The position numbers and the translations under genes are program-made. The notes beneath the pieces were generated by a model. That model saw only the letters and a program-made list of their open reading frames with translations. It did not search any database and was not told the origin of the DNA. A stretch of 64,000 bases of DNA from contig CALABJ010000003.1 in assembly GCA_937885645.1 (NCBI GenBank), forward strand, positions 32,098-96,097, given 5' to 3'. Of this stretch, positions 1 through 7,864 are shown one piece after another (the stretch's first letter is position 1; the number at the start of each line of letters is the position of its first letter). This DNA comes from RGIG4097 sp937885645. GTDB lineage: Bacteria; Bacillota; Clostridia; Christensenellales; CAG-917.

Positions 1-1102
1 ACTTGACAAGAGTTGCGGTGTATGAGGGCTTGCCTGCCACTTGATGAAGAACACTGCCACCCTCGCCTTCAAGCCAGCGCCAGTCACAAAGTTGATGGAG
101 TTTGAAGTCGGCGCTGTTGAGAAGATACATAACTCCGTCTTCAACAAAGCGGTCTGCCACGATAGGTGTGCCGGCATATGAAAGTGCCTTGTAGCCACCG
201 TCAATGGTCATATAGTCCACGTTGGTGCGGGTTGATGCCATATTTTCAACGTAGCCTTTTCTCACGTCGTATGAGCAGACGATGAAGTCAATGGTGCTTC
301 CTGCGGTTTCTTCGATAGCGTCGATGGCGTTTTGGATTGCACTTGCGGTGACTCCCTTGTCTTCATAGCTGACGAAAGGTGTCAAGAAAGGATATTCATC
401 CTTGTAAAGGCCGTAGATTTCATCTGAATTGAAAAGTGCTTCAAGACCGGTGATTTCGTTGTTTCTTGAACCTTGGACATAGATCTTGCTGCCAGTTGCA
501 ATGGTTGAAGAGGTGTAGTGGTCAATGATGATGGTTTTGCTTGCTCTGTCAATTGACACGATTCTGCCACCTGAAAGGTCATTGTTTTTGATGTCGTTGG
601 GTGAATAGACATCAATGCGCATGCCTTCCATAAGGCACTTGACACTGCCAACAGTAAGGACACTGCCAGTGGATTGTGCCGTTGTTTTTGTGAGAAGACC
701 ACTGCCGTTGCCGTAGAGCATTCTGCCAAAGTTGAACTTGCTTGCTTCAAGAAGTCCTTCCATTTCTGCGTTGAGAAGGTTGACGAATGCACCCACTGAG
801 TTTTGTGATGCGCGGATTGCTTTGTCGCTGATTTCAATTTGACCATAGAGGTTTTTCAGTGCCAAAGTGAATTCTGCATAGTTGTTGCCTCCGACGGTGG
901 GCAAATCGCTGGTTTCAGAACCACTGCCGATACCGCCGTTGATGCCGAAAGGCACAAGTTTTTTGATTTCCTTGCCCCAGACATCTGCGGTTGTTTGCTC
1001 AATCTTTGCAAGGAAGGGGTTGATGCCAACGTTGAGTTGGTTGGCGAGTACGCCCAAATAGTATGTTTTCAGGGCGCTGTTTGCGTTTGAAAGTGTGACC
1101 AT
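1..1102 (-). CDS. Phage major capsid protein (partial, runs off left edge)
   Basis: The reading frame opens at the ATG at 1102-1100, preceded by an AAGGAG ribosome site, and stays open for about 367 codons to the window edge, so the C-terminus is missing. The product begins MVTLSNANSALKTYYLGVLA and continues with a Gly/Ser/Asn-rich, beta-type sequence containing the LKNLYGQIEISDKAI stretch. I see this as a shell protein of HK97-type fold mainly from position: it follows portal and scaffold genes on the same strand with only 11 bases between it and the scaffold gene. The family assignment is an inference from gene order and general character rather than from a diagnostic motif; another virion structural protein is possible. 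Confidence 0.75.
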   Translation of the reverse strand, partial: MVTLSNANSALKTYYLGVLANQLNVGINPFLAKIEQTTADVWGKEIKKLVPFGINGGIGSGSETSDLPTVGGNNYAEFTLALKNLYGQIEISDKAIRASQNSVGAFVNLLNAEMEGLLEASKFNFGRMLYGNGSGLLTKTTAQSTGSVLTVGSVKCLMEGMRIDVYSPNDIKNNDLSGGRIVSIDRASKTIIIDHYTSSTIATGSKIYVQGSRNNEITGLEALFNSDEIYGLYKDEYPFLTPFVSYEDKGVTASAIQNAIDAIEETAGSTIDFIVCSYDVRKGYVENMASTRTNVDYMTIDGGYKALSYAGTPIVADRFVEDGVMYLLNSADFKLHQLCDWRWLEGEGGSVLHQVAGKPSYTATLVK

Positions 1103-1113
1103 AATTTTCTCCT

Positions 1114-1866
1114 TTATCTGTTATTTTGGCGGAACATCTTGCCTGCTTCTTCAATGGTCTTAGGCTCGCTTCTGGGGGCAACGGTATTCTGTCCCCGTGC
1201 GCTGATAAGCACGGGAGGTTTGCCCTCACGAAGGTCCTTCATATACCCTTCAATCACGGCTTTCTTGACAAAGTCAGAGCCGAGAATATATTCTTTCAAA
1301 AAGTCTTCGTCCGCTGCAAGGTCTTTGGGTGCGCGATAGGCTTCAAGAAGCACTCTCGTCAGAGCGATTTCAAGACAGTCGCTCCTCATACGCAAGGTGT
1401 TGTCGCGGATGATTTGATCGGACATTTGCTTTGCAAAGGGTTTTGCACTGGGATTTTCAGAAAAGAATTTGTCCACTTTGGCTTTCCACTCTGCGTCAGT
1501 TTCCACCTTGTCTTGTTTCATTTCCTTTTCAAGCTTGGCAAGGCGTTGTGATCGTCTTGTAAATTCCTTTTCAAGGCTTTCATACGCCTTTTCAAGCTCC
1601 TCTACGGACTTGAACTTTTTAGGCTTTGATTGTTCCTCTCCTTCTATTTCTGTTTTGTTGTCTTCGGGGGTTTCTCCCTCGGCTTCGTCATCAGCGGATT
1701 GATTTTCCGCCACGACCATTTCTTCCACCTGATTTTCGGGTGTGGAAACACCGTCTAAATAGACGGTGTTTTTGTCAATATTTTCTTCTTGTTCCTCGTC
1801 ATTTTCTACAAGATCCAAGATTTCTTCAAGTTGGTCTTTAAGTTCGTGCAGTTTCAGTGTTTTCAT
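1114..1866 (-). CDS. Phage scaffolding protein
   Basis: A 250-residue, highly charged protein. Residues 1-80 are very acidic, followed by a long predicted coiled coil (Lys/Glu-rich, around residues 80-125) and a C-terminal helical part ending QNNR. This composition and the place between portal and major capsid genes fit a capsid scaffolding protein, which directs shell assembly and is then removed. The start codon overlaps the portal stop (ATGA) and has GGGGGA upstream, indicating translational coupling. No protease motif is visible, so a separate prohead protease, if any, lies outside the window. Function is inferred from order and composition. Confidence 0.72.
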   Translation of the reverse strand: MKTLKLHELKDQLEEILDLVENDEEQEENIDKNTVYLDGVSTPENQVEEMVVAENQSADDEAEGETPEDNKTEIEGEEQSKPKKFKSVEELEKAYESLEKEFTRRSQRLAKLEKEMKQDKVETDAEWKAKVDKFFSENPSAKPFAKQMSDQIIRDNTLRMRSDCLEIALTRVLLEAYRAPKDLAADEDFLKEYILGSDFVKKAVIEGYMKDLREGKPPVLISARGQNTVAPRSEPKTIEEAGKMFRQNNR

Positions 1867-3728
1867 ATTTCCCCCATTTGTTTTTCAAGGTTTTGAATCC
1901 CGCTGTCAAGGGTGCTGTATTCCTTGTGGGCGGTTATGTGGCGAAGCACTCTTTCCTTGAAGGCTTCGTCATTTTGACATCTTTGCGACACCGCAAGACG
2001 AGTGTGCTCGTCAATGTGAATTGCGTGATTGTCAACAGGGTCAGGCGTGATGAAGTCCTCTTCAAGGATGAGGTTTTCTCTTCCTGCCTTGTTGATGTGA
2101 GCCTCGTCAATATCTCTGCCGTTTTCCCAGTTGCCAAAGCCGAGGATTTCAAAGAGTTTTGCCCTTGTGCGGTTGGACATAACACCTCTTTCATCGGTGA
2201 AAAGACCCAGTTTCAGAAGGTCATAAACCATTGCTCTACGGGTTGACACGTTGTCCTCGATTTCGTTGACTGTGTCAAAGACGATGTCCTCGCTGTTGAG
2301 GTCACTTGCTTTAAAGCAAGTGATTTCAATCTCTCCGTTTTCTCCTGCAACACGTTTGATGCGCTCTGTCTTTGCGTATTGCTTGTAGAGGCGGATGACG
2401 TGCTTGCCTATCTTGCGCACCGCGTCACGTATGCTGTCTGCTGTCAAAGATATACGTGTGTCGTCTTGTTCAAGAAGGAGGGAGATTGCCGTGCCTGATG
2501 ATACGTTGGCAGGCACTTGTGAATAGGTTGTCACCTCACTGACACCGCTTATCATCACAAATTCGTTCAAAAGTTTTTCCTCTTCTCGACTAAACTCCGT
2601 AGGCACTTGCCCTGCGTTCATCATAATGGGAGGGGTGCTTCCTTGGCGATATATCAGCACCTTGCCGGGGGAAAGCCCCTCTTCCTCAAGATTGTCGGTG
2701 TCAACTGAGCCGTCTTCAACTGCAAGAACACCCATTGCAATGCGATTCATAAACTCGTGTTTGCGGTTTTTCACGGTGTTGTATGCCCTTTGCACAGGGA
2801 TAATGCGCTCCACAACGCTTGAACCGAAGAAACTGCCCAGTGCGTCAAGACAGTGTTGCTTTGCAAAGGGATAGGTGCGGGTGCCTTCCTCACCGTTGAC
2901 AAAGGGAAGGTCGCCGTCAAAGACAAGTTTGTCCCCTGCCACGATGATAAGTCTGCCCTTGGGATAATCCACCGTAGGCTTTGAATACTTTTCAATGACC
3001 AGCACGCTGTCGCTCTTCTTTTCGCTGACAAATCTAGGGACGGTTGCGCTATAACCAAAGCCACCTGCCACCGAGGTGTTGTCAAAGGAAAATACGCCGA
3101 TTTCTTCGCCGTCTACCTCCACACCCCACATAGACTTTACATCCTCAACGGACATAACTTTCACGTGCATAATTGATGGTTGCTTGTCAATGTCTGCCAC
3201 TGCAAGGTCTTCGGGGAAGATTTCAAAGGGTGAGCATACGCTGATGCGGATGTCACCTTCCTTGATTGTCTTTTCTAGGTCAAGGGCTTTGCCCTTGTCT
3301 CCGTCCCATACCACCTTGTAAAACACCGAGCCAGTGATTTCACTCCAAGTGTTTGCCTTTGACAAAAGTCCTGTGAAGTCGTTTTCCTCACTGACCGCTT
3401 TCAATAGTTTGGTGGCAAGTTTTGCCGATGCCACGTCGCCGTCATCATTGGTTTGAGGGCGCACGGTTGCGTTTGCCTTCACCTTTGCCAGTTTTGACAA
3501 TCTTGTTTCCAAAATGGGTGCGATATGGTTGTACACCTCACGGGATTGCCAAAAATATTGTTTGCCTCTGTCCTCGATGTCACCTCGAGGGGAAATCTCT
3601 GCAAACTGATTGCCGATGACAAAATTCATATTCAGTCTCCAATTCAGTTCAAGAGGGCGTCTTGCTTCTTGTCTTTCCTTAAAGTCCTTGAGGACTGAGG
3701 ACACAAGTTCGTTTTCAATTTGTTTCAT
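1863..3728 (-). CDS. Phage portal protein, P22-like
   Basis: A 621-residue protein with the layout of P22-type portals: an N-terminal region with RRPLELNWRLNMNFVIGNQ, then YNHIAPILETRLSKLAK, a central beta-rich wing and a C-terminal helical segment (LLLEQDDTRISLTADSIRDAVR) followed by a charged tail. Portals form the dodecameric ring at one capsid vertex through which DNA is packaged by the terminase. The start has AAGGAG at a good distance. The 3' end overlaps the scaffold start by 4 bases, and 9 bases separate it from the upstream zinc-ribbon gene, so the head genes are one transcription unit. Confidence 0.87.
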   Translation of the reverse strand: MKQIENELVSSVLKDFKERQEARRPLELNWRLNMNFVIGNQFAEISPRGDIEDRGKQYFWQSREVYNHIAPILETRLSKLAKVKANATVRPQTNDDGDVASAKLATKLLKAVSEENDFTGLLSKANTWSEITGSVFYKVVWDGDKGKALDLEKTIKEGDIRISVCSPFEIFPEDLAVADIDKQPSIMHVKVMSVEDVKSMWGVEVDGEEIGVFSFDNTSVAGGFGYSATVPRFVSEKKSDSVLVIEKYSKPTVDYPKGRLIIVAGDKLVFDGDLPFVNGEEGTRTYPFAKQHCLDALGSFFGSSVVERIIPVQRAYNTVKNRKHEFMNRIAMGVLAVEDGSVDTDNLEEEGLSPGKVLIYRQGSTPPIMMNAGQVPTEFSREEEKLLNEFVMISGVSEVTTYSQVPANVSSGTAISLLLEQDDTRISLTADSIRDAVRKIGKHVIRLYKQYAKTERIKRVAGENGEIEITCFKASDLNSEDIVFDTVNEIEDNVSTRRAMVYDLLKLGLFTDERGVMSNRTRAKLFEILGFGNWENGRDIDEAHINKAGRENLILEEDFITPDPVDNHAIHIDEHTRLAVSQRCQNDEAFKERVLRHITAHKEYSTLDSGIQNLEKQMGEI

Positions 3729-3737
3729 ATTTTCTCC

Positions 3738-4166
3738 TTATCTGTGTTTTTGTTGTCTAAGTAAGTGCCGTCTTATCTTCATGCGCACTCTTTCGGGGGT
3801 GGAAAGTTCTTTTGTGCTTCTTGCAAGTTGAGGAAATGTGCTTTTTGCTCTTTTGTCTTTTGAGTGACTGTCCTTTGTCAAGTTGCCCTTTGTAGGGTGA
3901 TTGTCCTTTGCATTGTTGTCCTCAACATTACCTTTATCCTTTTTCTCTTCCTCCTTGTAGAGGAGATGAGAGAGGGGTAAATCCTGTTTTTCACTGCGCA
4001 AAATCACGTTGGGTACGGCTCGGGGCACGAAGTGAAAGCCCAGTTCCTTATAGAGTTTCCCTCCGCATTTTTTGCATAGTGCAGTGTCCAGCGTGTCCAA
4101 GTAAAGTTCCGCCTTTTCACCACATTCAGCGCAGTGGATTTTGCCTTCAAGTTTATATACTTTCAT
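3738..4166 (-). CDS. Small zinc-ribbon phage protein with basic tail
   Basis: A 142-residue protein with two CxxC pairs (Cys12/Cys15 and Cys31/Cys34), the signature of a zinc ribbon, then a low-complexity Lys/Asp/Asn linker (about residues 75-110) and a strongly basic C-terminus (RVRMKIRRHLLRQQKHR). It overlaps the preceding 99-residue gene by 14 bases and has GGGGAG upstream. It sits between the terminase and portal genes. I do not recognise a named family; a nucleic-acid or capsid-protein binding role is plausible from the basic tail but unproven. Confidence 0.65.
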   Translation of the reverse strand: MKVYKLEGKIHCAECGEKAELYLDTLDTALCKKCGGKLYKELGFHFVPRAVPNVILRSEKQDLPLSHLLYKEEEKKDKGNVEDNNAKDNHPTKGNLTKDSHSKDKRAKSTFPQLARSTKELSTPERVRMKIRRHLLRQQKHR

Positions 4167-4452
4167 TTTTCTTTGCTCCCCTTTTTCCTTTGTTCATATC
4201 TGCAAGTTGTTTGAGCAGCCTTGTCTTCTCTTTTTGCAACTCTTCGTCAGTCATATCCTCAACTGCGCTTTCGCCCACCAGTTCAAGATACGTCTTCAAT
4301 GCCCCTGAGTCAGGGGGATAATATTTGGTGGTCACTTTCTTCTTTGTCAACACCGCTTGCCCCGACTCGTCAACCACATATTCCTCGGTGATTTCGTCAT
4401 AGTTGTAGCCCGTTGCCTTTTTTAAAAGTGCCTTTACGAGTTCTTCATCCAT
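4153..4452 (-). CDS. Small phage protein resembling the C-terminal part of small terminases
   Basis: A 99-residue protein. Its middle (TKKKVTTKYYPPDSGALKTYLEL) resembles, as I recall, the C-terminal portion of small terminase subunits in Firmicutes phages, which often read '..TKKxVTTKxxPPDxxAIxxxL'. The usual N-terminal helix-turn-helix DNA-binding domain is absent. It overlaps the end of the large terminase gene by 19 bases and starts after CAGGAG. It may be a truncated small terminase or a distinct packaging accessory protein. Last third is a Lys/Glu-rich helix. Confidence 0.6.
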   Translation of the reverse strand: MDEELVKALLKKATGYNYDEITEEYVVDESGQAVLTKKKVTTKYYPPDSGALKTYLELVGESAVEDMTDEELQKEKTRLLKQLADMNKGKRGAKKNESI

Positions 4453-5867
4453 TGATTTCTCCTGTTGAATCTTATCAGTTTTTCTTTGTCCGTTTCTATC
4501 ACAGACGGTGTGTATTTCTGTTCCTTGGCAGGGTCTGGTAGGCTCATAACAAAATATCTGAGATCGTCCATTGCGTGGTCGTCCACCTTCTTCGGTCTGT
4601 CGTCACGACCCCACCAATAGGACTTCAATTCGCTTATCATATTCGTGCAGGTTTTGAAGATGTAGAGTTTTGGAGGATTTTGACACAACAAGGACTTTAC
4701 GCGCTGTATTCCGCTGTATAAATCCTTTTTTACGTTGGTATTCACCAAAATTCCCTTCTCGTAGAAAAGTTCAGCCACACTCTTTTCACTGGCAAGAGTG
4801 CGTTGAGTTGCGGCGCTGTCTATGAGGGCATTGAGCCTGCCCTTGCTGTCACGATGCCAACCAAGTTTGTCTGCAAGTGCCATAATCTTTTCCACGTGAT
4901 AGTCAATGGATTTTCCCCTTTCGTAGTGCTCACCAACCACGTAGATATTGCCGTCATAGTCCACTGCATAGAAGTGGCAACTGGTGGGGTTGTTAAGCCC
5001 CGGGTCGATTGATATATTGCTCTGCCAACTGCGAGGGATTGAAAAGGGCTCGATGACGTGGACGTCAGGGTTAAACTCAGGATAGACAAGACCTTCACCC
5101 ACTGTGAATTTGCCAAATCGTCTGCTCTCCTGCTCACTTTCAGAGGTGACTGAAAGCATTGCTTCAATCTCGTTTTCATCAAGATAGGGGTTGTCCTTCC
5201 ACTCCATGTGGACTGTCCAAACTTCGGGGTTATTTCGGACGTTCATTTCGATTTCGTCATACACCCATGTGAGACCTTTCAAAGGTGTCATAGTGCCAAA
5301 AATCATACCCCTTTTGTCAAAGACACGCATACGGCACTCGGCGTAAATATCCTCGGGTGGCTCTTCATCAAACCAAACAAAATCAAGGCTTGCGCCTTGA
5401 AATTTCTCACGTCCTTGGTCACAGGATTTGAAGCCTATTTTGGATAGACCTCCAAGGGCGTTTCGCACCACGATATGGTCGATGACGCCATATTCAGGTG
5501 CGCCCTTTTTTCCGCTGACCATGACTATTTCTTCAATGTATCGAGGGGAGAGGTATTTCAGTATCTTTGCCTGCGCCACGTCTCTTTGCACCTCTCTTGT
5601 CAAGCTGACAACCCAGCCGTCTAAACCACTGCGGTTTTCCTTGAAGGGGTGTATGCCTCTTGCAAGCCAAACGGTTTCCACTGCACCGCACTCGGTTTTG
5701 CCACTTCTGTTGCCACCAAAAACCCAACGATTGCGCTTGGTGGAGCGGTGAAAAGCCATTTGTTTTTGATGGATTTTGTCACGGTTGTAGAGGGTGAGAG
5801 CGTCGTTTTTTCTGAGCCTCTCCTCCCTTTCGATTTGAAGGATTTTTTTGATGATTTCGCTTTCCAT
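4434..5867 (-). CDS. Phage terminase large subunit
   Basis: ATP-driven DNA packaging motor and nuclease. Walker A is GGNRSGKT about 50 residues from the proposed start, Walker B is FVWFDEEPP, and the coupling motif region reads GTMTPL. The nuclease half shows SIDPG, an LIDSAA segment and a DDHAMDDLRYF C-terminal acidic motif, consistent with an RNase H-like fold. I placed the start at the ATG of 5867; the frame remains open to an ATG at 5936, and neither has a strong ribosome site, so a 23-residue longer protein is possible. It is the most upstream gene of the minus-strand head module and the last phage gene before host-like genes to the right. Confidence 0.9.
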   Translation of the reverse strand: MESEIIKKILQIEREERLRKNDALTLYNRDKIHQKQMAFHRSTKRNRWVFGGNRSGKTECGAVETVWLARGIHPFKENRSGLDGWVVSLTREVQRDVAQAKILKYLSPRYIEEIVMVSGKKGAPEYGVIDHIVVRNALGGLSKIGFKSCDQGREKFQGASLDFVWFDEEPPEDIYAECRMRVFDKRGMIFGTMTPLKGLTWVYDEIEMNVRNNPEVWTVHMEWKDNPYLDENEIEAMLSVTSESEQESRRFGKFTVGEGLVYPEFNPDVHVIEPFSIPRSWQSNISIDPGLNNPTSCHFYAVDYDGNIYVVGEHYERGKSIDYHVEKIMALADKLGWHRDSKGRLNALIDSAATQRTLASEKSVAELFYEKGILVNTNVKKDLYSGIQRVKSLLCQNPPKLYIFKTCTNMISELKSYWWGRDDRPKKVDDHAMDDLRYFVMSLPDPAKEQKYTPSVIETDKEKLIRFNRRNQWMKNS

Positions 5868-6269
5868 ATTTCGACCATACACCCTGAAAATGCCAAAATG
5901 CAAATTTTGTGCCAAAAACTTTTCAAAACCCAGCATCTAACTACGTTAATCCCCGAAAAAAAATTTTTGACGAGATGAAAAACCCCTGTCTTTTTTGCCG
6001 TTTTCCGCCTTCTATTCCGCACTTTTGATTGGTGAATTTTAAAGTGTTGACTGTGCTTTTTTTCTTTTGCCCAGCCACAATCTTCATTTTCAAATTTTCG
6101 GTTCTATCTCAACCACAATTTTTCATTCTTCATTTTTCATTGTTCATTTTTTTGTTTTTTTTGCGATGCCGAAAAAAACAAAAACAACGGGCTTTGCCCG
6201 TTAATCTTAAAAATTTCAAAAAATTGGACTAAACCTCTTTATTTTTGTTTATATATATAGTAAAATATT
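5868..6269. other. AT-rich prophage/host boundary region
   Basis: About 400 bases, very rich in A and T, with no convincing gene. It holds the possible extension of the terminase frame (to 5936), a minus-direction terminator hairpin at 6173-6202 and the promoter area of the plus-strand gene that starts near 6270. No tRNA, integrase or obvious attachment core is visible here, so the exact edge of the phage-derived DNA cannot be fixed. Confidence 0.5.
6173..6202 (-). terminator. Intrinsic terminator facing the phage module
   Basis: Perfect stem AACGGGC/GCCCGTT with a 3-base loop, followed in the minus direction by GTTTTTGTTTTTTT. There is no minus-strand gene to its right in the window that it would end, so it may shield the phage genes from read-in or act in a leader. 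Confidence 0.6.
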
Positions 6270-7304
6270 ATGGATATGAAAAAATTTCTCACTATTTCAG
6301 CACTCATCCTTGTCCTTGCCCTAAGCTTTTTGGTCTGGGGATTTCAAGGTGAAACAGGCGTTGCAGAGGCTTCTGACACCGCAGTTTTTGCGTACGTTGC
6401 CCCCAGCGACCTTGAAAACAATGCCTATGCAGGACAATCAAACGTTGCAGTTGTGGACGGCGAAACGGGTGACGTGCTCTTTTACCTCATTGAAAGTTAT
6501 TACTACCCCGTCAAATCCTTGGTTGTCAGCGGTGACTTGACCGTGTATATCTTGGACGTTGCAGGGCTCAACGCAACTGTTGACGTGTCAAATCTTCAAG
6601 AACTCCCCAAGGCATACGACGGAGTGACACTTGAAAACGCACTACCTCAAAACCTTCTTTTGAAAGAGGGTGTCACCGTCACCATTGGCGCACACACCAT
6701 TGACACAAAGACTGGTTGGACAGTGAAACTTTTGGGGCTTAACGGCGACAAATTCTTTGTGCAAGCAAGTTTCAACGAAAACGTTGTTTTCGGTCTTGTG
6801 GCAAGAGAGAATTTCACCACCGAAAACGTGGGCTATCACATCATTGATGAAACCGCACGTCAAGGCCTCCTCAACAAAACTCCCGATGAAAATCTTGGTG
6901 AAAGCGGTGACACAAGCAAATCTACACTTCTCCGCATAATCCTCATCATCGGCATTGCTGTGCCTGCTGTCATCATTGCAATCATGCTTTTCAAACCGGG
7001 CAGAAACAGCGCAAAGACCAACTACGACCGCCACGCAATGCGCACCCGTAGAGATGACGACATTGACTACGACCGCGACAGAAGATACGACCGCGACAGA
7101 GATTACTCCCGCCGTGCCCCTCGTGACTACGACCGCGACTACGACCGCCGTGACGATAGGGATTATGACCGCCGTGACGACAGGGATTACGACAGACGTG
7201 ACTATGACCGCCGTGAACGCGACTACGACAGACGTGACGACAGAGATTACCGCGACCGCCGTGACGATAGAGATTACGACAGGCGCGACGACAGAAGATA
7301 CTGA
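6270..7304 (+). CDS. Membrane protein with extracytoplasmic domain and Asp-Arg-Tyr repeat tail
   Basis: A 344-residue protein. Residues 3-30 form a signal peptide or N-terminal membrane helix; residues about 38-215 form an Asn/Val-rich extracytoplasmic domain; a second membrane helix (about 219-241) follows; then a cytoplasmic tail from about 249 that is almost purely Asp, Arg and Tyr, built from repeats of the type YDRRDDRD. I do not recognise the extracytoplasmic domain. The stop overlaps the yfcE start by one base (TGATG), so the two are co-translated. ATG codons lie at 6270 and 6276 with no ribosome site; a TAAAAT at 6261-6266 suggests very short or absent leader RNA, favouring 6276. Confidence 0.75.
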   Translation: MDMKKFLTISALILVLALSFLVWGFQGETGVAEASDTAVFAYVAPSDLENNAYAGQSNVAVVDGETGDVLFYLIESYYYPVKSLVVSGDLTVYILDVAGLNATVDVSNLQELPKAYDGVTLENALPQNLLLKEGVTVTIGAHTIDTKTGWTVKLLGLNGDKFFVQASFNENVVFGLVARENFTTENVGYHIIDETARQGLLNKTPDENLGESGDTSKSTLLRIILIIGIAVPAVIIAIMLFKPGRNSAKTNYDRHAMRTRRDDDIDYDRDRRYDRDRDYSRRAPRDYDRDYDRRDDRDYDRRDDRDYDRRDYDRRERDYDRRDDRDYRDRRDDRDYDRRDDRRY

Positions 7305-7852
7305 TGAAAAAGATTTATATCGCTTCCGACATCCACGGAAGCTACGCTTATCTCAAAAAATTTTGGCAAGTGGTTGACCTTGACAGCGCCGACAAAAAAG
7401 TGGTGCTTCTTGGCGACACCTACAATCACGGCCCTCGCAACCCCTTCCCCGAGGAATATGCACCTATGAAGGTGGAGTCTCTCCTTGAAGAAAGAATGGG
7501 CGATTTCCTCCTCATCAAGGGCAACTGCGACAGCGAAGTGGACCAAATGATTTCACCCTTCCCCATCCGCCGTGATTTTTGTTGGAAGGACGGCGACCGC
7601 CGACTTTTCTTCACACATGGACACAAGGTGAACAAGGACCTGCCCACCACAAAGGCAAAGCCCGGTGACGTGGTGTTTTACGGTCACTTCCACACCCCAT
7701 ATCACACCATCGTTGATGGTGTGCACTACGTCTGCGTAGGCTCAGTGGCTATGCCCAAGGACGGCACCCCCCACTCCTATGCTATCTATGAAAACAACAC
7801 CGTCACAATCAAGTCATTGGACGGAAAAACTGTGACTATGGTCACACTCTAA
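7304..7852 (+). CDS. yfcE: YfcE-family metallophosphodiesterase
   Basis: A 182-residue calcineurin-like phosphoesterase with all metal-binding motifs in order: SDIHG (residues 8-12), GDTYNHG, GNCD, THGH and GHFHTP. YfcE enzymes hydrolyse phosphodiesters in a manganese-dependent way; the physiological substrate is uncertain. Length matches the family. It overlaps the membrane protein gene in front by one base and is followed after 12 bases by the GH2 gene, so it is inside an operon of mixed functions. Confidence 0.9.
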   Translation: MKKIYIASDIHGSYAYLKKFWQVVDLDSADKKVVLLGDTYNHGPRNPFPEEYAPMKVESLLEERMGDFLLIKGNCDSEVDQMISPFPIRRDFCWKDGDRRLFFTHGHKVNKDLPTTKAKPGDVVFYGHFHTPYHTIVDGVHYVCVGSVAMPKDGTPHSYAIYENNTVTIKSLDGKTVTMVTL

Positions 7853-7864
7853 TAAGGTGGAAAT

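Noticed and set aside
7060..7304. Tandem repeats that could suggest a CRISPR array
   Set aside because: They are in-frame codon repeats for Asp/Arg/Tyr with no unique spacers.
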